Assembly (NCBI RefSeq): GCF_037201975.1
Contig: NZ_CP147520.1
Coordinates: 1,240,001-1,304,000, forward strand
Direction of reading: 5' to 3'
DNA length: 64,000 bases
Origin: Streptomyces sp. TG1A-60
Lineage (GTDB): Bacteria > Actinomycetota > Actinomycetes > Streptomycetales > Streptomycetaceae
In this document: positions 26,420 through 36,007 of the stretch, piece by piece
How the letters are laid out: every line of letters starts with the position of its first letter
Numbering within the stretch: the first letter of the stretch is position 1
Notes under the pieces: model-generated
Databases searched by the model: none
Seen by the model: the letters and a program-made list of their open reading frames with translations, nothing else
Told to the model about the DNA's origin: nothing
Program-made: the position numbers and the translations under genes

Positions 26420-27881
26420 AGGACTACCAGCCAGGTCGGCGCCGCCCCCTGCCCCGGCCAAGGCGCGTGCCGCCACGATAGGGACGGCACTGAAGTGGGC
26501 CGTTCCCGTCGCCACGGGTCTGACCGTCTACCTGCTGCCGCAGCCGGACGGGATCAAGGCCGGCGGGTGGGCGGTACTCGCCATCTTCACCGGCACAGTA
26601 CTGGGCCTGATCCTGCAGCCGCTCCCGCTCGGCGCGGTCGCCCTCGTCGGCCTGACAGCGGCGATGATCACCGGCACACTGGAGCCGGACGTCGCGCTCG
26701 GCGGCTTCTCCGAGCCGACCATCTGGCTGATCGTGGCCGCGTTCTTCATCTCTCTGGGATTCACCAAGACCGGCCTCGGCCGACGCATCGCCCTGCTGTT
26801 CGTCCGTGCCCTCGGCCGCAGCAGCCTGGGACTGGCCTACGGCATCACCCTGACCGACCTGGTGCTCGCCCCGGCCACCCCGAGCAACACCGCCCGATCC
26901 GGCGGCGTCATCAACCCCGTCATCGGCTCGCTCAGCACCAACGCCGGCTCGCACCCCGGCGGCGAAAGCCGCCGCAAGCTCGGCGCCTACCTCAGCGTGA
27001 CCGCCATGCAGATCAACACGGTCACCAGCGCCATGTTCCTGACCTCCATGGCCGCCAACCCCCTGGCGCAAAAGCTCGCCGCCGACCACGGCATCGCCCT
27101 CACCTGGAGCTCCTGGGCGCTCGCGGCACTCGTACCCGGACTGGTGGCCCTGCTGGTGCTCCCCGCGCTGCTGTACCGCGTCTTCCCGCCTGCCGTCCGC
27201 GCCACCCCCGAGGCCCCGGCCCAGGCCCGCGCTCAGCTCGCCGAGCTGGGCCGGATGTCCCGTCAGGAATGGACCATGGCAGGCATCTTCGTCCTGCTGC
27301 TCCTGCTGTGGTCGGTCGGCGGTCAGGCCTGGGATCTGTCCGCCACCGTCTCCGCCTTCACCGGCGTGGCACTGCTGCTCGTCACCGGCGTACTGACCTG
27401 GGGCGACCTGGCCGCGGAGAAGGCGGCCTGGACCACCCTGGTGTGGTTCGCCGTCCTGGTGATGATGGCCGGACAACTCCAGGAACTCGGCGTGATCGGC
27501 TGGTTCAGCGACTCGATCACCGACGCCACCTCAGGCGTCGGCTGGCAGACCGCATTCGTGATTCTCACACTGGTCTACCTGTTCTCCCACTACCTGTTCG
27601 CCTCCAACACCGCGCACGTGGCCGCGATGTACGCCGCCTTCCTGGCGGCCTCCACCGCCACCGGCGCCCCGCCGGTGATGGCCGCCCTGGTCCTCGGCTT
27701 CATCAGCTCCCTGTACGGCGGCCTCACCCACTACGCCTCCGGCCCCGCCCCCGTCCTCTTCGGCGGCGGGTACGTCACCCTCGCCGAATGGTGGCGCACC
27801 GGGCTGATCGCCGCCGGCGCCAACATCGTGATCTGGATGGGCGTGGGAGCCGTCTGGCTCAAGGTCCTGGGGCACTGGTGA
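26334..27881 (+). CDS. DASS/SLC13-family anion (dicarboxylate/sulfate) transporter
   Basis: A membrane protein of about 460-510 residues with 11 or so helices. It shows the DASS features ATPSNTARSGGVINPVIGSL and FASNTAHVAAMYAAFL, which hold the Ser-Asn-Thr sodium/substrate motifs. It would import di- or tricarboxylates or sulfate. The start is unresolved. Homology begins at about 26480 (TALKWAVPVATGL), but the nearest conventional in-frame start is GTG 26334, inside the kinase gene. CTG 26490 is an alternative. Coupling to the sensor-kinase gene suggests co-regulation. Dicarboxylate uptake would fit anaerobic metabolism. Confidence 0.8.
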   Translation: MAASLSRRTNPPAPSRNGRCLSPGRRTPEGLPARSAPPPAPAKARAATIGTALKWAVPVATGLTVYLLPQPDGIKAGGWAVLAIFTGTVLGLILQPLPLGAVALVGLTAAMITGTLEPDVALGGFSEPTIWLIVAAFFISLGFTKTGLGRRIALLFVRALGRSSLGLAYGITLTDLVLAPATPSNTARSGGVINPVIGSLSTNAGSHPGGESRRKLGAYLSVTAMQINTVTSAMFLTSMAANPLAQKLAADHGIALTWSSWALAALVPGLVALLVLPALLYRVFPPAVRATPEAPAQARAQLAELGRMSRQEWTMAGIFVLLLLLWSVGGQAWDLSATVSAFTGVALLLVTGVLTWGDLAAEKAAWTTLVWFAVLVMMAGQLQELGVIGWFSDSITDATSGVGWQTAFVILTLVYLFSHYLFASNTAHVAAMYAAFLAASTATGAPPVMAALVLGFISSLYGGLTHYASGPAPVLFGGGYVTLAEWWRTGLIAAGANIVIWMGVGAVWLKVLGHW

Positions 27882-27915
27882 GCAACACGACCAACCGACC
27901 TGCTGCGTAGTCCTC

Positions 27916-27945
27916 CCGGCCCGTTCTGCTTGCGGAACGGGCCGG
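27916..27945. terminator. hairpin terminator after the DASS transporter
   Basis: A perfect 11-bp stem (CCGGCCCGTTC / GAACGGGCCGG) with an 8-nt loop lies 35 bp after the stop. No U-tract follows, which is usual in Streptomyces. The rest of the gap to 28197 shows nothing else. Confidence 0.7.
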
Positions 27946-28197
27946 AGACCTCGGCAGAAGTCGTCGGACAGCAAGAAGCCGCGGACCAGGCCAGGAGGGG
28001 CCGTGTCGACTGAGTGCCGCGAAAAGGCCGATGAGGGAACGGAAGCAACCTCAGCAGGACGTACTCAAGTTGCCGGTAACTGCCGTACCTGACGTACCGC
28101 CCCGACCAGCCCCCGACAAACGCCGCGCCCCCGCTCATTCCGAGCGAGGGCGCGGGATCTGCGTGGTGTGCCCCGAGAGGGCGGAAGCATTGCCCGG

Positions 28198-28674
28198 TCA
28201 GGTGGCCGGCCGGGACAGGGCGCCGCCCGCCTTCACGCGCACAGCCTCGACCGCTTCCCACTCCTCGGTGCTGAGGTTGGCGAGCGCGGCCGGGAAGCCC
28301 CCGTCCTGCTCCTTGAGGATGTGATCGCGCAGCAGGGCCATCGCCTCGATGAGCCGGTCCGACCAGGTCGGGTCCGAGGACGTCGCGCCGTCTGCGGCCT
28401 CGGCCAGCACCGCCTCGATACGGCGGTGCTCGGCTTCCAGGGCAGCGATCTGCTCGTGGAAGTCCACTGCCATCGCGGGGAACAGGCCGTACTCCTCGAC
28501 GCGGGTGTGCGGGTCGAGCACGGTGGTGATCTCACGGACGATCTGAGCCATCCGGGCCACGTCACCGTCCTCGCGGGCGGGGCGGAGGTGGCTGATCAGG
28601 CGGACGACCTCGTCGTGCTCGCGGGTCAGCTCGTCCATCGACGCCAGGGAATGGCACCCGCAGTACTCGCACAC
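28198..28674 (-). CDS. hemerythrin HHE domain protein
   Basis: A 158-residue four-helix hemerythrin-like protein. The metal-binding pattern is visible: His in LTREHDEVV, DPHTRVEEYGLFPAM, FHEQIAALEAEHRRIEAV and LRDHILKEQDGGF. The HxxxE spacing supports a di-iron site for oxygen or NO. The N-terminus MCEYCGCHSL has three Cys of unknown role, perhaps another metal site. It lies 47 bp after narK on the same strand and is probably co-transcribed with it, placing an O2/NO-binding protein with nitrate metabolism. Confidence 0.87.
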   Translation of the reverse strand: MCEYCGCHSLASMDELTREHDEVVRLISHLRPAREDGDVARMAQIVREITTVLDPHTRVEEYGLFPAMAVDFHEQIAALEAEHRRIEAVLAEAADGATSSDPTWSDRLIEAMALLRDHILKEQDGGFPAALANLSTEEWEAVEAVRVKAGGALSRPAT

Positions 28675-28721
28675 CGGTCTTCTCCCTGCCTTTCGTTGCT
28701 GTCGTTCTGTGCCGCTCGCCC

Positions 28722-30005
28722 TTACGCGGTGGAGCCGGCGGTGCGGTGCCCTCGCCGACCGCCGGTGCGCGGCTTCCTCTCGCCGCCTTCGGCCGCCGCG
28801 CGGACACCGGTGAGGGTGAAGGCCAGCGCCGCGGCGGCCACGATCGCGAGCAGGACGAGACCGATCGCGTACGACTCGTAGGCTCCGTACAGCGAGCCCA
28901 TCACCAGCGGCGGCAGGAAGCCGCCCAGTCCGCCCGCCGCGCCGACCACGCCGGTGACGGAGCCGACCTGGTTGGCCGGGGTGCGCAGGGCCACCAGGGC
29001 GAAGGTCGCCCCGCTGCCCGCACCGAGCGCGGCGGCCATGGCCAGGAATGCGATGGTGCCCACCGGCGCCAGGGCGGGGGTGAACGACTGCACGACCGCC
29101 CCGGCCACGACCACGGTCAGCGAGCCGGCCAGCACCCGGACCGGGCCGATCCGGTCGGACAGCCAGCCGCCGATCGGGCGCATCGCCACCGCGAGGAGTA
29201 CGAACCCGGCCATGCGGTTCGCGGCGTCGGCCTGGGTCAGGCCGTAGCCGGTCTTGAGGTAGGTGGGCAGGTAGACCGAGAAGGCGACGTAGCCGCCGAA
29301 CGCGACCCCGTACAGCGCGGATGCCTGCCAGGTGATGGGCAGCCGGACGGTGGCGGCCAGTCGGCGGGCCAAGGGCCCGGTCGGCACGGTGCGGCCGGGC
29401 GCGTCACGCAGCAGCAGCGCGGCGGCCACGGCATACACGGCCAGGACCGCGGCGGTGATCAGGAACGGAGTGGACATGCTGTTCGCGTCGACCAGCTTCA
29501 CCGTGGTCAGGGCGCTGATCGCGGTGCCACCCATGCCGGCACCGAATACGCCGATGGCAAGACCGCGCCGCTCGGGCGGGAACCAGGCGTTGACGAGCGG
29601 CACACCGACGGCAAAGGCGGTGCCGCCGATGCCGAGGAAGAAACCGCCGATGAGCAGGGCGGCGAGGGAGGAGTGCCCGGCCAGGCCCAGGTAGAGCACC
29701 GGCACGACGGTGGCCGCCGACACCACCGGGAACGTGACCCGTCCACCGAACCGGTCGGTCAGCGCGCCAACCGGGATCCGGCCCAGAGAACCGACCACGA
29801 CCGGCACCGCCACCAGCAGCGACTGCTCGAATGACGACAGGTCGAGCCCGTCCTTGAACCGAGGGCCGAGCGGGCTGAGCAGCGCCCACGCCCAGAAGTT
29901 CACGGCGAAACCGACCGTGGCCAGGACCAGCATCAGCCACGCCCGGCCGGACACCGACCCAGCTGACGGTGAGCTGCCGCTCTTCGACTCCAACGGCTGG
30001 ACCAT
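28722..30005 (-). CDS. narK: NarK-type nitrate/nitrite transporter (MFS)
   Basis: A 427-residue MFS protein with 12 helices and NNP-family features: FAVNFWAWALLSPLGPRFKD, RIPVGALTDRFGGR, the glycine-rich nitrate-signature-like GGFFLGIGGTAFAVGVPLVN and GAGSGATFALVALR. It should exchange nitrate and nitrite for the NarGHI reductase encoded at 32308-39118. GGAAAGGGG lies about 8 bp before the ATG. A palindrome of the hypoxia-box type (30131-30144) lies 126 bp upstream. The C-terminus is polar and basic. Confidence 0.87.
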   Translation of the reverse strand: MVQPLESKSGSSPSAGSVSGRAWLMLVLATVGFAVNFWAWALLSPLGPRFKDGLDLSSFEQSLLVAVPVVVGSLGRIPVGALTDRFGGRVTFPVVSAATVVPVLYLGLAGHSSLAALLIGGFFLGIGGTAFAVGVPLVNAWFPPERRGLAIGVFGAGMGGTAISALTTVKLVDANSMSTPFLITAAVLAVYAVAAALLLRDAPGRTVPTGPLARRLAATVRLPITWQASALYGVAFGGYVAFSVYLPTYLKTGYGLTQADAANRMAGFVLLAVAMRPIGGWLSDRIGPVRVLAGSLTVVVAGAVVQSFTPALAPVGTIAFLAMAAALGAGSGATFALVALRTPANQVGSVTGVVGAAGGLGGFLPPLVMGSLYGAYESYAIGLVLLAIVAAAALAFTLTGVRAAAEGGERKPRTGGRRGHRTAGSTA

Positions 30006-30130
30006 GTTGTCCGGCCCCTTTCCACTTCATGGTGGTACTGCGCCAACGGGATCGCACGCGCACCCCAGGCCCCTTGCCTGCAGAACGTCGTCCCGTCACC
30101 ACTGTCCGCATCAGGACGCACCGCGGGCAT

Positions 30131-30144
30131 GGGCCATCAGTCCC
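30131..30144. promoter_or_regulatory. Osd/Dos-type operator upstream of narK
   Basis: GGGCCATCAGTCCC matches the window consensus GGGCCGATCGGCCC at 10 of 14 positions. It also resembles the DosR core GGGACTnnAGTCCC. Confidence 0.5.
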
Positions 30145-30250
30145 TACCGACGGACAGACGGTCCCCGGGTTCGGACCCGGCCGTCCCTCCAAACAGCCCC
30201 CTGAACCGCCTTGCCCGAGCGGCTCCCGCGAACAACGGCTGCGATCGGCC

Positions 30251-30316
30251 GTCCCTGCGGGAGCCGGGAGGGGATAGGGCCAGTCGGCCCTATCCCCTCC
30301 CGGCTCCCGCAGGGAC
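30251..30316. repeat. 31-bp perfect inverted repeat with 4-nt loop, centred on an Osd-type box
   Basis: Bases 30251-30281 and 30286-30316 are exact reverse complements around the loop agtc. The centre (30277-30290) reads GGGCCAGTCGGCCC, a hypoxia-box type motif. The right arm ends 9 bp before the start of the PPOX gene, so in the transcript the hairpin would cover the ribosome-binding region. The remainder of 30006-30325 holds no gene. Confidence 0.8.
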
Positions 30317-30325
30317 GATGGACTG

Positions 30326-30748
30326 ATGTCCCAGAACGACGCCTTTCGCTCACTCGACCGGCAGGAGTGCCTGCGGCTGCTCGCCAAGGTGCCGGTCGGC
30401 CGCGTGGTCTACACCAGGCAGGCACTGCCCGCGGTCCTCCCCATCAACTTCTCCCTGGACACGGACGCCTCCGTCCTGTTGTGCACCTCGCCCGACTCGG
30501 ACCTCGTACGCGCCATCGACGGCGTCGTGGTCGCCTTCGAAGCGGACGAGTTCGACGCGGCAACCCGGTCCGGCTGGAGCGTGGTCGTCACGGGCCGGGC
30601 CACCGTGGTGACCGACCCCGCCGAGCACGAGCGGCTGTCCCAGGACGGCCCCATGTCTTGGATGCCCCTGAAAGACGCCGTGTTCGTACGGATCGAATCC
30701 GAGATGGTCACGGGCCGGGAGCTCAACGGGGCGCGCGTCAATTCGTGA
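30326..30748 (+). CDS. pyridoxamine 5'-phosphate oxidase-like flavin/F420 protein
   Basis: A 140-residue split-barrel protein: LLAKVPVGRVVYTRQALPAV followed by LPINFSLD, then LCTSPDSDLVRA, GVVVAFEADEFD, SGWSVVVTGRATVV and the end FVRIESEMVTGREL. The fold and length match PPOX/nitroimidazole-resistance-type proteins, which bind FMN, F420 or haem; in the DosR regulon similar small proteins occur. Its role is probably redox stress. A remnant of a second copy with the same C-terminal motif lies at 43540-43611. The 62-bp hairpin directly upstream could control translation. Confidence 0.8.
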   Translation: MSQNDAFRSLDRQECLRLLAKVPVGRVVYTRQALPAVLPINFSLDTDASVLLCTSPDSDLVRAIDGVVVAFEADEFDAATRSGWSVVVTGRATVVTDPAEHERLSQDGPMSWMPLKDAVFVRIESEMVTGRELNGARVNS

Positions 30749-31179
30749 GGCGCAGCAGAGCGGGCCGGGGCGACGGTCCTCGATCTGCGCGGGCCACTAT
30801 CGCCCGCCGGGCCGGTGGGGGTGGCGGCAGCTGGTACGCCGCGCACCTGATAGGACCGGGCGCCGACGCGGAAGAAGGGTGGACCTCAAGACCGCGGCCC
30901 AGGCACAGGGGCGGGACCCGGGTGCGTGCCTGTCCGTCCGGACGGGGAGGCCACCCGATCGGACAGATGCGTGCGAAGTCATCGCGGGCAACGGGCAGTT
31001 GTCCCCGTTCGACGGCAGGGGAAGCACATGGGGCAGCACGGTGACCTGCGGCGGCGCAGGGCCGACCTGGAGGACGAGTGGTCCCGCCGGGTGCCACTGA
31101 TGAAGATCCTGGGTGCGCCACCGAGCGGTGGCGAACGGCCCCGGCCCCGCCGGCCGGCGGCCCAAGTCCGAGCACCGCC

Positions 31180-31900
31180 ACATGGTCGTCACCGCGGTCG
31201 GCAAGGACCTGGCGCTGCAGGGCGACGCGGCGGAAGTGGTGGGCCTCGGTGGTCTTGGCGGGTGTCAGGCCCATGTCGTAGACGAAGTTGAGGACGTCCT
31301 CGACCTCGCCGGGCGTCAGCGCGCCGAGGGTGCGGCCGCGGCCGGTCGGCACCAGGAAGAAGGCGCTCCACAGCATCGCCCCGGGCTCGGCGACCAGGCG
31401 GACGATGTCGGGGAGGTCGCGCAAGTCGTGCCGGGCGACCGTCGTGTTGATCTGCACCTTCATGCCGAGGGCACGCGCTGCGTCCCAGGCGTCCAGGGTC
31501 CACCGGAACACCCCGGGCACACCGCGGAAGTCGTCGTGCAGCTCGGCGGTGGAGCCGTCCAGGCTCAGCGAGAGCCCGACCGCGCCCGCCTCGTGCAGGT
31601 CTCGCAGCCGCTCCACGGTGAGCGTCGGGGTACCGGACGGGGACACCGCGACCCGGACCCCGACCTACTTGCCGTAGGCGATGAGCTCCGTCAGGTCGGG
31701 GCGCTGGAACGGGTCACCGCCGGTGATCACGAACAGCGGGGCGGCTGCCCGAACGCGGCCACCTGGTCCAGCAGGTCCTTCGCGGCGACGGTGTCCAGCT
31801 CGCGCGGAGCGCGGCCGGGCACCACCTCGGCGCGGCAGTGGCGGCGATTGCCCTTGATGAACTCGGCGTAGGCGTGCGCCTCGGAGCCGGTTTCCACACG
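31180..31900 (-). pseudogene. radical SAM protein (MoaA/PqqE/NirJ-like), decayed
   Basis: Fragments in several minus frames give a radical SAM enzyme: RRHCRAEVVPGRAPRELDTV and LLDQVAAFGQPP, then PLFVITGGDPFQRPDLTELI, then VAVSPSGTPTLTVERLRDLH, LSLSLDGSTAELHDDFRGVP, QINTTVARHDLRDLPDIV and TTEAHHFRRVALQR. There is a frameshift near 31740 and a nonsense codon (AYGK-stop-VGVRV, TAG near 31667). The CxxxCxxC cluster motif keeps only its last Cys (RRHC). Relatives act in haem d1 or tetrapyrrole maturation. It is inactive. The 30749-31179 stretch to the right shows nothing I recognise. Confidence 0.75.
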
Positions 31901-32199
31901 ACGGCCGGCGTAGGCGGCGAGTTCGGTCGGGCCGGCGCGGCCGGTCGATGCGGGTGGGGCCTGCATTCCGGGTGCCGACTCTTGGGGCGAATGCCGCGTC
32001 CGGCCGCGGTGAGCGGCCGGACGCTCGACCGAACCGGGCGCCACGCGCCGTACGCGCTGTGCCTGCGGCAGCCGGGGACGGGGGATCGGCCGCCAGGCAG
32101 GCACGGAATGCGGTCGTACAGATGGGCATCTGCGGTTCGATCAGTGCCCAGCATGCACGCCGGGCGCAGCCGACTCCTCCGCCGACCGGACCCAGCACG

Positions 32200-32269
32200 G
32201 GGACCAAAGGTCCCTATTGCAACCGGCCAGATAGGGCCGGAAGGTCGTCTGGCAGGGACCGCCAGTCCC
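32200..32269. promoter_or_regulatory. three Osd/Dos-type palindromes in the narG promoter
   Basis: GGGACCAAAGGTCCC (32200-32214, perfect palindrome), GGGCCGGAAGGTCG (32234-32247) and GGGACCGCCAGTCCC (32255-32269) lie 39-108 bp before the narG ATG. The outer two have a 15-bp spacing and resemble DosR boxes, and the middle one has the 14-bp form seen elsewhere in the window. The rest of 31901-32307 holds no gene. Confidence 0.55.
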
Positions 32270-32307
32270 AGGTGCACCATGGCCTGCGGCTTCTAGCGTT
32301 CCCAGCC

Positions 32308-35300
32308 ATGGAGAACGATCAGAACGCACGGCGCCAGGCATCGCCCACAGGTGAGGGCTGGCCGCTGGCAGCCCGCAGACTGTTGACCCGTCGTGAGGTG
32401 TCGGCCGACGGGCGCGCCGTGTTCGGTGAGGGCGACCCGAAGTGGGAGAGCTTCTACCGGGACCGGTGGGCGCACGACAAGGTGGTGCGCTCCACGCACG
32501 GGGTGAACTGCACCGGGTCCTGCTCGTGGATGGTGTACGTCAGAGACGGCATCATCACCTGGGAGCACCAGGCCACCGACTACCCGTCGATCGGCGCGGA
32601 CTGCCCCGAGTACGAGCCGCGCGGCTGCCCGCGCGGGGCATCGTTCTCCTGGTACACCTACTCCCCCAGCCGCGTCCGCTACCCGTATGTGCGCGGCACG
32701 TTGCTGAAGCTGTGGCGCGAGGCCCGCAAGCGGCTCGGCAACCCGGTGGCGGCCTGGGCCGAGATCACCGGCGACCCGGCCAAGGCCCGCGCCTACAAGC
32801 GGGCCCGCGGCAAGGGCGGCCTGGTGCGCGCCGACTGGGACGAGGTCAGCGAGCTGATCGCCGCCGCCCAAGTGCACACCGTCAAGGCGTACGGACCCGA
32901 CCGCGTCGCGGGCTTCTCGCCCATCCCGGCGATGTCGATGGCCTCGTTCGCGGCGGGGGCGCGGTTCCACTCACTGATCGGCGGCACCCTGCTGTCGTTC
33001 TACGACTGGTACGCGGATCTGCCGATCGCCTCGCCGCAGGTGTTCGGCGACCAGACGGACGTGCCGGAGGCGGCGGACTGGTGGAACGCGGGCTATCTGA
33101 TCATGTGGGGCTCCAACATCCCCGTGACCCGCACGCCGGACGCGCACTTCCTCACCGAGACCCGCTACAACGGCACCAAGGTCGTCGCGGTCAGCCCCGA
33201 CTACGCCGACAACGTCAAGCACGCCGACGAGTGGGTCGCCCCGCACCCCGGCACGGACGGGGCGCTGGCGATGGCCATGGGGCACGTGATCCTGCGGGAG
33301 TTCCTGGTCGACCGCGAAGTGCCCTACTTCCAGGACTACATGCGCAAGTTCACCGACGCGCCGTTCCTGGTGACCCTGCGCGAGCACGACCGCGGTCTCG
33401 TCCCGGACGGGTTCCTGACCGCCGCCGACCTCGGACACGACACGGAGCACGCCGAGTCCAAGACGGTTCTCCTGGACGGGGTCACGGGCGAACCCGTGGT
33501 CCCGGGCGGCTCACTCGGCTTCCGGTGGGGGGAAGCCGGGCAAGGCCGCTGGAACCTGGACCTGGGCGACGTCGTACCCGAACTGAGCCTGCTGGAGCGG
33601 GCCGAGGAGACGGCCGAGGTCGCGCTGCCCCGCTTCGACGAGGGCGCCACGGAGGGCGGCTCGGTCATGGTGCGCGGGGTGCCGGTGCGCCGGGTCGGCG
33701 GCCGGCTCGTCACCACGGTCTTCGACCTGATGCTGGCGCAGTACGGCGTCGCACGCCCCGGGCTGCCGGGCAACTGGCCCAACTCGTACGAGGACGCGTC
33801 CGAGCCGTACACCCCGGCCTGGCAGGAGACGATCACCTCCGTGCCCGCCGAGCAGGCGGCGCGCATCGGCCGGGAGTTCGCCCGCAACGCCGAGCGCACC
33901 AACGGCCGGTCCATGATCGCGCTGGGTGCCGGCACCAACCACTGGTTCCACTCCGACACCATCTACCGCGCCTTCCTGGCGCTGATCACGATGACCGGCT
34001 GCCAGGGCGTCAACGGCGGCGGCTGGGCGCACTACGTCGGCCAGGAGAAGGTCCGCCCGGTCACCGGGCAGCAGCACCTGTCGTTCGCCTTCGACTGGCA
34101 GCGGCCCACCCGGCACATGGCGGGCACCTCGTACTGGTATCTGAACTCCGACCAGTGGCGCTACGAGGCGTTCGGGCCCGACGAGCTTGCTTCCCCGCTC
34201 GGGAAGGGCCGGTTCAAGGGCAAGGCGTTCGCGGACACACTCGCGCAGGCCGTGCGGCTGGGCTGGACTCCCGGTCACCCCGGCTTCAACCGCAACCCTC
34301 TCGATCTGACCGACGAAGCGGCCGCTGCGGGCCGGCCGGTCGCCGAGCACGTCGTGGACGAGCTGAAGTCCGGGCGGCTGCGGTTCGCCGTCGAGGACCC
34401 GGACGACCCGGCCAACTTCCCGCGTGTGCTGACCGTGTGGCGGGCCAACCTGCTCGGCTCCTCCGGCAAGGGCAACGAGTACTTCCTGCGCCACCTGCTG
34501 GGCACGGACGCGGCGGTCCGCTCCGAACAGACCCCGCCCGAGGGCCGTCCGAAGGAGGTGGTGTGGCGGGAGGAGGCGCCCGAGGGCAAGCTCGACCTGC
34601 TGGTCACCATGGACTTCCGCATGACCTCCACCAGCCTGCTCTCCGACGTCGTCCTGCCGGCCGCCACCTGGTACGAGAAGGACGACCTGTCCAGCACGGA
34701 CATGCACCCCTTCGTGCACGCCTTCACCCCGGCCATCTCCCCGCCCTGGCAGGCCCGCACCGACTACGACATGTTCCTGACGATGGCCGACAGGTTCAGC
34801 GAACTGGCCGCCGACCACCTCGGCACCCGCACCGATGTCCTCCCGGTGCCGCTGCTGCACGACACGCCGGACGAACTCGCCCAGCCGGGCGGGGTGGTGC
34901 GGGACTGGAAGTCCGGCGAGTGCGAGCCGGTCCCCGGGCGGACCATGCCGAGGCTGGTCGTCATCGAACGGGACTACGCCGCGATCGCGCGGAAGATGCG
35001 CGCCGTCGGCCCACTGCTCGACACGCTGGGCACCACCACCAAGGGCGTCACCGTCCACCCGAACCAGGAGATCGACGACCTCCGGCACCGCAACGGCACC
35101 GTCAGGGACGGCATCGCCGCCGGACGGCCCTCCCTCGCCACCGCGAGCGACATGTGCGAGGCGATCCTCGCCCTGTCCGGCACCACCAACGGCCGCCTGG
35201 CCACCGAGGGCTTCCGGGAGCTGAAGCGGCAGACCGGCAGCGAGGGCCTGGTCGAACTCTCCTCCGAGCGCGAGGCCGACCGGATCACGTTCGCCGACAC

Positions 35301-36006
35301 GCGCACCCAGCCCCGTTCGGTGATGACGTCGTACGAGTGGTCGGGCTCGGAGACCGGCGGGCGCCGCTACTCGCCGTTCGTCATCAACACCGAACACAAG
35401 AAGCCCTGGCACACCCTCACCGGCCGCCAGCACTTCTTCGTCCAGCACGACTGGATCGCCGAACTCGGCGAGCAACTACCCGTCTACCGGCCCCCGTTGA
35501 ACACGCCCAAGCACTACGGCGACGAGCACCTGGGCGAGAGCGGCCGGGCCGAGGTCACCGTCCGCTATCTGACCCCGCACTCGAAGTGGTCCATCCACTC
35601 GAACTACCAGGACAACAAGCACATGCTCGACCTGTCCCGCGGCGGCCCGACGATCTGGATGTCCACCGCCGACGCCGAGAAGATCGGCGTCAAGGACAAC
35701 GAGTGGATCGAGGCGTACAACCGCAACGGCGTCGTCGCCGCCCGCGCCGTGGTCACCCACCGCATGCCCGAGGGAACCGTGTACATGTACCACGCCCAGG
35801 ACCGCAACGTGAACGCCCCGAAGACCGAGGTCAGCGGCAAACGCGGCGGCATCCACAACTCACTCACCCGGCTCCTGCTCAAGCCCACCCACCTCGCGGG
35901 CGGCTACGCCCAGTTCACCTACGCCTTCAACTACTACGGCCCGACCGGCAACCAGCGCGACGAGGTCACCGTCATCCGCCGCCGCAGCCAGCAAGTGGAG
36001 TACTGA
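32308..36006 (+). CDS. narG: respiratory nitrate reductase alpha subunit
   Basis: A 1232-residue molybdopterin (bis-MGD) oxidoreductase that reduces nitrate to nitrite with quinol electrons. The FS0 cluster ligands are His64, Cys68, Cys72 (HGVNCTGSC) and Cys107. The Mo-ligating Asp233 is in SFYDWYADLP, equivalent to E. coli Asp222. Further NarG landmarks include WGSNIPVTRTPDAHFLTETR and MDFRMTSTSLLSDVVLPAAT. The length is normal. ATG 32308 starts MENDQNARR. narHJI follow with 1-bp or overlapping spacing. Three hypoxia-type boxes precede it, so the operon is probably induced by oxygen limitation via the DosR-like regulator. No Tat signal is visible, so the active site should face the cytoplasm. 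Confidence 0.97.
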   Translation: MENDQNARRQASPTGEGWPLAARRLLTRREVSADGRAVFGEGDPKWESFYRDRWAHDKVVRSTHGVNCTGSCSWMVYVRDGIITWEHQATDYPSIGADCPEYEPRGCPRGASFSWYTYSPSRVRYPYVRGTLLKLWREARKRLGNPVAAWAEITGDPAKARAYKRARGKGGLVRADWDEVSELIAAAQVHTVKAYGPDRVAGFSPIPAMSMASFAAGARFHSLIGGTLLSFYDWYADLPIASPQVFGDQTDVPEAADWWNAGYLIMWGSNIPVTRTPDAHFLTETRYNGTKVVAVSPDYADNVKHADEWVAPHPGTDGALAMAMGHVILREFLVDREVPYFQDYMRKFTDAPFLVTLREHDRGLVPDGFLTAADLGHDTEHAESKTVLLDGVTGEPVVPGGSLGFRWGEAGQGRWNLDLGDVVPELSLLERAEETAEVALPRFDEGATEGGSVMVRGVPVRRVGGRLVTTVFDLMLAQYGVARPGLPGNWPNSYEDASEPYTPAWQETITSVPAEQAARIGREFARNAERTNGRSMIALGAGTNHWFHSDTIYRAFLALITMTGCQGVNGGGWAHYVGQEKVRPVTGQQHLSFAFDWQRPTRHMAGTSYWYLNSDQWRYEAFGPDELASPLGKGRFKGKAFADTLAQAVRLGWTPGHPGFNRNPLDLTDEAAAAGRPVAEHVVDELKSGRLRFAVEDPDDPANFPRVLTVWRANLLGSSGKGNEYFLRHLLGTDAAVRSEQTPPEGRPKEVVWREEAPEGKLDLLVTMDFRMTSTSLLSDVVLPAATWYEKDDLSSTDMHPFVHAFTPAISPPWQARTDYDMFLTMADRFSELAADHLGTRTDVLPVPLLHDTPDELAQPGGVVRDWKSGECEPVPGRTMPRLVVIERDYAAIARKMRAVGPLLDTLGTTTKGVTVHPNQEIDDLRHRNGTVRDGIAAGRPSLATASDMCEAILALSGTTNGRLATEGFRELKRQTGSEGLVELSSEREADRITFADTRTQPRSVMTSYEWSGSETGGRRYSPFVINTEHKKPWHTLTGRQHFFVQHDWIAELGEQLPVYRPPLNTPKHYGDEHLGESGRAEVTVRYLTPHSKWSIHSNYQDNKHMLDLSRGGPTIWMSTADAEKIGVKDNEWIEAYNRNGVVAARAVVTHRMPEGTVYMYHAQDRNVNAPKTEVSGKRGGIHNSLTRLLLKPTHLAGGYAQFTYAFNYYGPTGNQRDEVTVIRRRSQQVEY

Positions 36007-36007
36007 C

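Noticed and set aside
33511..35475. Long minus-strand frame inside narG
   Set aside because: Shadow of narG. Low-complexity composition without motifs.
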